Assembly: GCA_031390755.1 (NCBI GenBank)
Contig: JANMTS010000041.1
Span: 22,486 to 86,485, forward strand
DNA from: DATMER01 sp031390755
GTDB taxonomy: Bacteria > Acidobacteriota > Thermoanaerobaculia > Multivoradales > UBA5704
Direction: 5' to 3'
Length of the DNA: 64,000 bases
The notes below the pieces were generated by a model. It was not told the origin of the DNA, made no database searches, and was given only the letters and a program-made list of their open reading frames with translations. The position numbers and the translations under genes were made by a program. Shown in pieces: positions 60,907 through 64,000 of this stretch (its first letter is position 1; every line of letters begins with the position of its first letter).

Positions 60907-62592
60907 TCAACGAGCCGGGAGCTGAAGAACAAAACGGTGCCCGAAGTCTCCAGGGATTGCGTCGGAGTCCTCAACCAGGGAACCTCCAACAGTCTCTGCC
61001 AGGATTCTTGCCAGGAAGAGTCCTAAACGGCGCCCCTTCAGGGCTTCGTCGGCCCCAAGACTGTCCTCTTTCGGGGCTGGGAGAGAGATGAATGGAGTGA
61101 ATAGAGAGTCTCGCAGCCGCTTTGGCATCCGCCTGCTCGCATGCTCTTCGAAGAGGACGTAGGCTCTTCCTCCATCGTCATCAAGTCGGCAATAGAGTGC
61201 CAACGGCTCTTCCTCCTTGCGGGGTAACCGAGTGAGACGCCACCCCAGCCAATAAAGAACCTGCGAGACCAGCTTTTCCACTTCGACCCTCGGCGCTTCT
61301 GCTGAGCATTTCTCTTCGATTTGGAGAGTCATGGGCAAACGAAAATGAAGTGAGTGGATAACGGCCCATTGGCTCTTCAAGAGTTCTGCCATTTCGAGCC
61401 TTTGGGAACGTGCTTCCGTAGTCGTCTCATTTGCAAGGGAGTCCACCTGTGCCAGCATCTCACCGGCACCTCGTAGATCCTGAGCAACCGAGTGAAGCTT
61501 TCCAAGCCGTACCATTCCCTTCTCCCTCCCTTCTTCCTCAGCCTGCTGGAGCAACGACTCAAGTTCTTGCCCCTGGTAAAGGCAGAAGTCGCTGGTTGCC
61601 CTCAACAGCGTGCGGCGCTCCATGTCCATCGCAGCCCACAACCCAGTGAGTTCCAACCAGTGGGTTATTACTGTAGGATTCAGATAACGCCCAAGGATTC
61701 TGGCCAAATCAACAGTGGATTCAGCGGTAGAAGAATTATCGGGTATCAAGCCTAAAGTCAGGCGACATGCTTTTGCTGCCCCCAAAGGGACGAAGGCAGT
61801 GCAGTTGAGTTGGCTGAGGGATCTTCTCGCTTGTTTATACTCTTCTGTAGACAGATCGCGAACCCATGACGGATCTCCCGCCTCAAGTACTAAGGGCCCC
61901 ACCTCCCCAATCCTGCCATGTACGGCCGCCTGGATCCGTTCGAGCAACTCGGGGGCATCAAGTGCTAGTGGGGTTTCCGTAAAGCAGATCCTTCCGCGAG
62001 ATCCTGCAATAAGTAGTATGTAATTATTTCCAAAGGCTTCTTTAAGCTCCACGCTCAAGAGGTCGCTGCAGAACCGCTCAAGCGCATCCTCTAGGCTCTG
62101 GCTGGTCCGAGCTATCGCCTGGATTTGCTCGGCCATCCCTGGCCGGTCGCTCCGCAACGCTCGCCGCAGTGCCAAGGCCTTCACATGATGAGATATATGG
62201 TCAATGCTCACTGGCCTGGGCGTAACGGGATCGCACGGATCGCCGCCGAGTTTTCCCTTCTGTAAGTAGGCTGCTGCGCCAAGCCGGATGGCAGTCTGGT
62301 AGTAATTTGGTTTATCGTGAGCGGAGAAGATCAGAAACTCGGGGAGTGATCGACCCTTCTGGATCCACTCCTCCCTAAGTCTCATTCCAAAGTCGAGACC
62401 ATTCCCTCCCGCACCCAACTCGACGTCGAGCAGCACAACGTCGAGGTTGGCGCCCAACTCTCTGCTTCTCTCCGCTGCGTCGTTTTCATCGACAGCGCTG
62501 GAAACAAGAAAACCCCGCTTTTCGAGGCCGCTTTGCAGCAAGCCGCGGAGCGCCGGGCGATCTTCCACAATCAAGACGTTCTTATCGTTCAT
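60907..62592 (-). CDS. Response-regulator receiver protein with a kinase-like C-terminus
   Basis: 561-aa protein. Residues 1-125 form a complete receiver domain: VEDRP acidic pair, phosphoacceptor Asp56 in VVLLDVELG, the Ser in FLIFSAHD and the Lys in AAYLQKGK. The middle (~150-330) resembles a GAF-type sensor. The C-terminal part has helices similar to a dimerisation domain and a degenerate HATPase region (LGLFLARILAETVGGSLV, then GHRFVLQLP), without a clear N box or phosphorylatable His. It is therefore probably a phosphorylation-controlled adaptor rather than an active kinase. ATG 62592 overlaps the end of the upstream histidine kinase gene by 11 bp, making that kinase its likely partner. 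Confidence 0.82.
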   Translation of the reverse strand: MNDKNVLIVEDRPALRGLLQSGLEKRGFLVSSAVDENDAAERSRELGANLDVVLLDVELGAGGNGLDFGMRLREEWIQKGRSLPEFLIFSAHDKPNYYQTAIRLGAAAYLQKGKLGGDPCDPVTPRPVSIDHISHHVKALALRRALRSDRPGMAEQIQAIARTSQSLEDALERFCSDLLSVELKEAFGNNYILLIAGSRGRICFTETPLALDAPELLERIQAAVHGRIGEVGPLVLEAGDPSWVRDLSTEEYKQARRSLSQLNCTAFVPLGAAKACRLTLGLIPDNSSTAESTVDLARILGRYLNPTVITHWLELTGLWAAMDMERRTLLRATSDFCLYQGQELESLLQQAEEEGREKGMVRLGKLHSVAQDLRGAGEMLAQVDSLANETTTEARSQRLEMAELLKSQWAVIHSLHFRLPMTLQIEEKCSAEAPRVEVEKLVSQVLYWLGWRLTRLPRKEEEPLALYCRLDDDGGRAYVLFEEHASRRMPKRLRDSLFTPFISLPAPKEDSLGADEALKGRRLGLFLARILAETVGGSLVEDSDAIPGDFGHRFVLQLPAR

Positions 62593-64000
62593 GAGAACTG
62601 CTCCTTGGAAAAACTATGGTCATCCGGGTGACCACCCCTTCAGGCGGTTGGTCAGCGATGGCTAGACTTCCTTTGTGTCGAATAAGAGCACGCTGGGCAA
62701 GGGGGAGTCCGTGGCCGCTACCACCTGGTTTTGTTGAATTGCCGAGTCCAAAAGACCACTTCTGCTTGTCCTTGGGAATACCGCAGCCGTCATCATCGAC
62801 ATGGCAGAGCACTGCTTCGTCGGTACACTCCGTCAGGATTGTGATATTTCCCCTCATTGTGTCCTTCGTCTCTAAAATTGCATCCTGGGAATTACCTACC
62901 AGGCTCATCAGCACCAAGTAGGCTACATGGAAGGGAACTTCGATCATCCATTCTGCGTCCTCATCCCACAACAGCTTGATTGCTCGTGCTGCTAGGCGCT
63001 TTCGGTAGAAGCGGACCACTGCCTCCAGAACCTCGTTGAGGGGAACAGAATGACGGCGATCCTGAGAGGAGGGCTTGACGACAGAGCGGGCAAGCTCCAG
63101 AAACTGGTTGGCCGAGTTTTTCAAGGTTTGGAGTGTCTCCAGTTTGGGATCGCCGGCCTCCAATTGTCCGTCTTGGCGAAACGTATCCTGGAGCCATTCA
63201 ACACCGAGTGCAAATTCTTGCGCAGGGCTTCGGAGCTCGTGGACGAGAAGGTCGTTCATTTCGAACCGGATCGCCTCAGTTTCCAATTCTATAGCTCGGA
63301 TACGGACCAAGGTCAGGTCGGCCGCTGCCGCGAAGCGCTCTAGAAATGTTCCCCACGGGAGTTCTTCAGCGAGCTCCGCCTCGAAGCTGGTGCGCGCGAT
63401 TCCCAAATAGAGCTCAATCCCTGAAGCAGTGAGTGGCAGCTCAAGGCACCTTTCAACTGTTCCGCTGGAAGAACGATGATTCCGCAACCGGTATCGACCG
63501 GTTGCCAAAGGTGGCGGCTCAAGAGCCCGAGAAAAGTCGATCCTTCCATCGCCATCTGCAAGCCAGTCGCGAGATCCTGGAATCTTATCGGGATCAAATC
63601 GAAGCCAGAGCAGGCCAAATTCCTTGGCGGCATCTTGGAGTGCAGCCCACCAATCCTGATAGGAGGAAAGATCAAGGGACCCCAAGCGCTGGTGTAAACG
63701 ATTCATGACACGCCCGAAGTGAACTCGATACTGGTCGATGATCGCATCCTTGACCAAGGCCGCGATCGCGTCCAGTTGCCGCTCGTCTTCTGTCAGGGAG
63801 GGGCTATCCAAAGGATCGTTTCTTTCTATAGCCAAGAAGAGCTTTCCCACTTGGTCTTGCTTGGATTGGCAGAGGAAAATTTCTACACAGGTATCATCTG
63901 GCCCCAGGAGAGCCTTAAAAGTGGCCTCAAGTTTTTGCTGCTCTGACTCTTGCAGGAGACTTGGAGGAAGATTATGGCCTCCGCATACAGCAGCTTGATA
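62582..64000 (-). CDS. Sensor histidine kinase (5' end outside the window)
   Basis: Histidine kinase whose frame is open to the last base of the window, so the start lies beyond 64000. A GTG at 63850 is the first internal start, but the sequence before it (GPDDTCVEIFLCQSKQ, DQVGKLFLAI) reads as part of a GAF-like domain that continues into LTEDERQLDAIAALV, so the true gene is longer. It then has a second sensor region, the H-box NDLLVHELRSPAQEF, and a HATPase domain with N box LMSLVGNSQDAI, G1 HVDDDGCGIP and G2 GSGHGLPLAQRAL. All catalytic parts are intact. No membrane helix is seen in the visible part, so it may be a cytoplasmic sensor. First visible gene of the operon leading to the CHAT and sigma-54 genes. 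Confidence 0.85.
   Translation of the reverse strand, partial: YQAAVCGGHNLPPSLLQESEQQKLEATFKALLGPDDTCVEIFLCQSKQDQVGKLFLAIERNDPLDSPSLTEDERQLDAIAALVKDAIIDQYRVHFGRVMNRLHQRLGSLDLSSYQDWWAALQDAAKEFGLLWLRFDPDKIPGSRDWLADGDGRIDFSRALEPPPLATGRYRLRNHRSSSGTVERCLELPLTASGIELYLGIARTSFEAELAEELPWGTFLERFAAAADLTLVRIRAIELETEAIRFEMNDLLVHELRSPAQEFALGVEWLQDTFRQDGQLEAGDPKLETLQTLKNSANQFLELARSVVKPSSQDRRHSVPLNEVLEAVVRFYRKRLAARAIKLLWDEDAEWMIEVPFHVAYLVLMSLVGNSQDAILETKDTMRGNITILTECTDEAVLCHVDDDGCGIPKDKQKWSFGLGNSTKPGGSGHGLPLAQRALIRHKGSLAIADQPPEGVVTRMTIVFPRSSSHER

Noticed and set aside
1..64000. CRISPR array or rRNA genes
   Set aside because: No regularly spaced direct repeats and no rRNA-like sequence were seen; the only RNA gene found is tRNA-Thr.

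Overview
The window is a 64 kb piece of a GC-rich bacterial chromosome, most likely from an acidobacterium. That placement is an inference. It rests on an FtsX/MacB permease of the acidobacterial duplicated orphan permease (ADOP) type at 51887-54409, on several secreted NHL-propeller proteins, a BamA with five POTRA domains and a Gram-negative envelope gene set. No rRNA or other phylogenetic marker apart from RecO, BamA and SMC is present to confirm it.

Region by region. 1-17460 is mainly core chromosome: the start of a tryptophanase-type lyase, bamA, a giant helicase-nuclease, a CPA1-type antiporter with a rhodanese tail, mgtE, recO, a lone DUF4157 protein, and an ABC exporter operon (ATPase, permease, HlyD adaptor). 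17461-23769 holds a Tat-exported superoxide dismutase, a degenerate tyrosine-phosphatase-fold protein, a divergent chromate-resistance pair (chrB/chrA), a phosphodiesterase-type lipoprotein and an AhpD-like protein. 23799-29375 is accessory DNA: tRNA-Thr, a low-GC orphan gene, a duplicated 3' end of smc split by an intact IS66 element, two decayed dinB-family copies and a broken vapBC-like pair. The genuine smc follows. 33340-45884 carries a secreted protein and then a tightly overlapped six-gene operon: NHL-M16 protease, inactive M16 partner, di-heme peroxidase, NHL protein, RND pump and LolA-like protein. 45821-49576 is an acyl-transfer cassette (acyltransferase-3, MBOAT, SGNH-like). 49725-57972 has two paralogous NHL genes, the ADOP permease, a VOC protein, a TonB-domain protein and an AraC regulator. 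58078-64000 is one minus-strand operon of a histidine kinase, a REC-domain protein, a CHAT-type caspase-like protein and a sigma-54 activator.

The strongest unusual signal is at 7690-9333. The antiporter's rhodanese domain is cut by an in-frame TGA exactly inside its Cys-loop. The frame then continues with the expected rest of the domain, and a hairpin with bacterial SECIS geometry follows the TGA. This points to a selenocysteine-containing rhodanese-antiporter fusion. Other points worth a second look are the stop-less chrA running antisense through its neighbour, the M16/di-heme/NHL/RND operon, the kinase-CHAT-sigma-54 operon, and the 161-bp smc duplication with its IS66 insertion.
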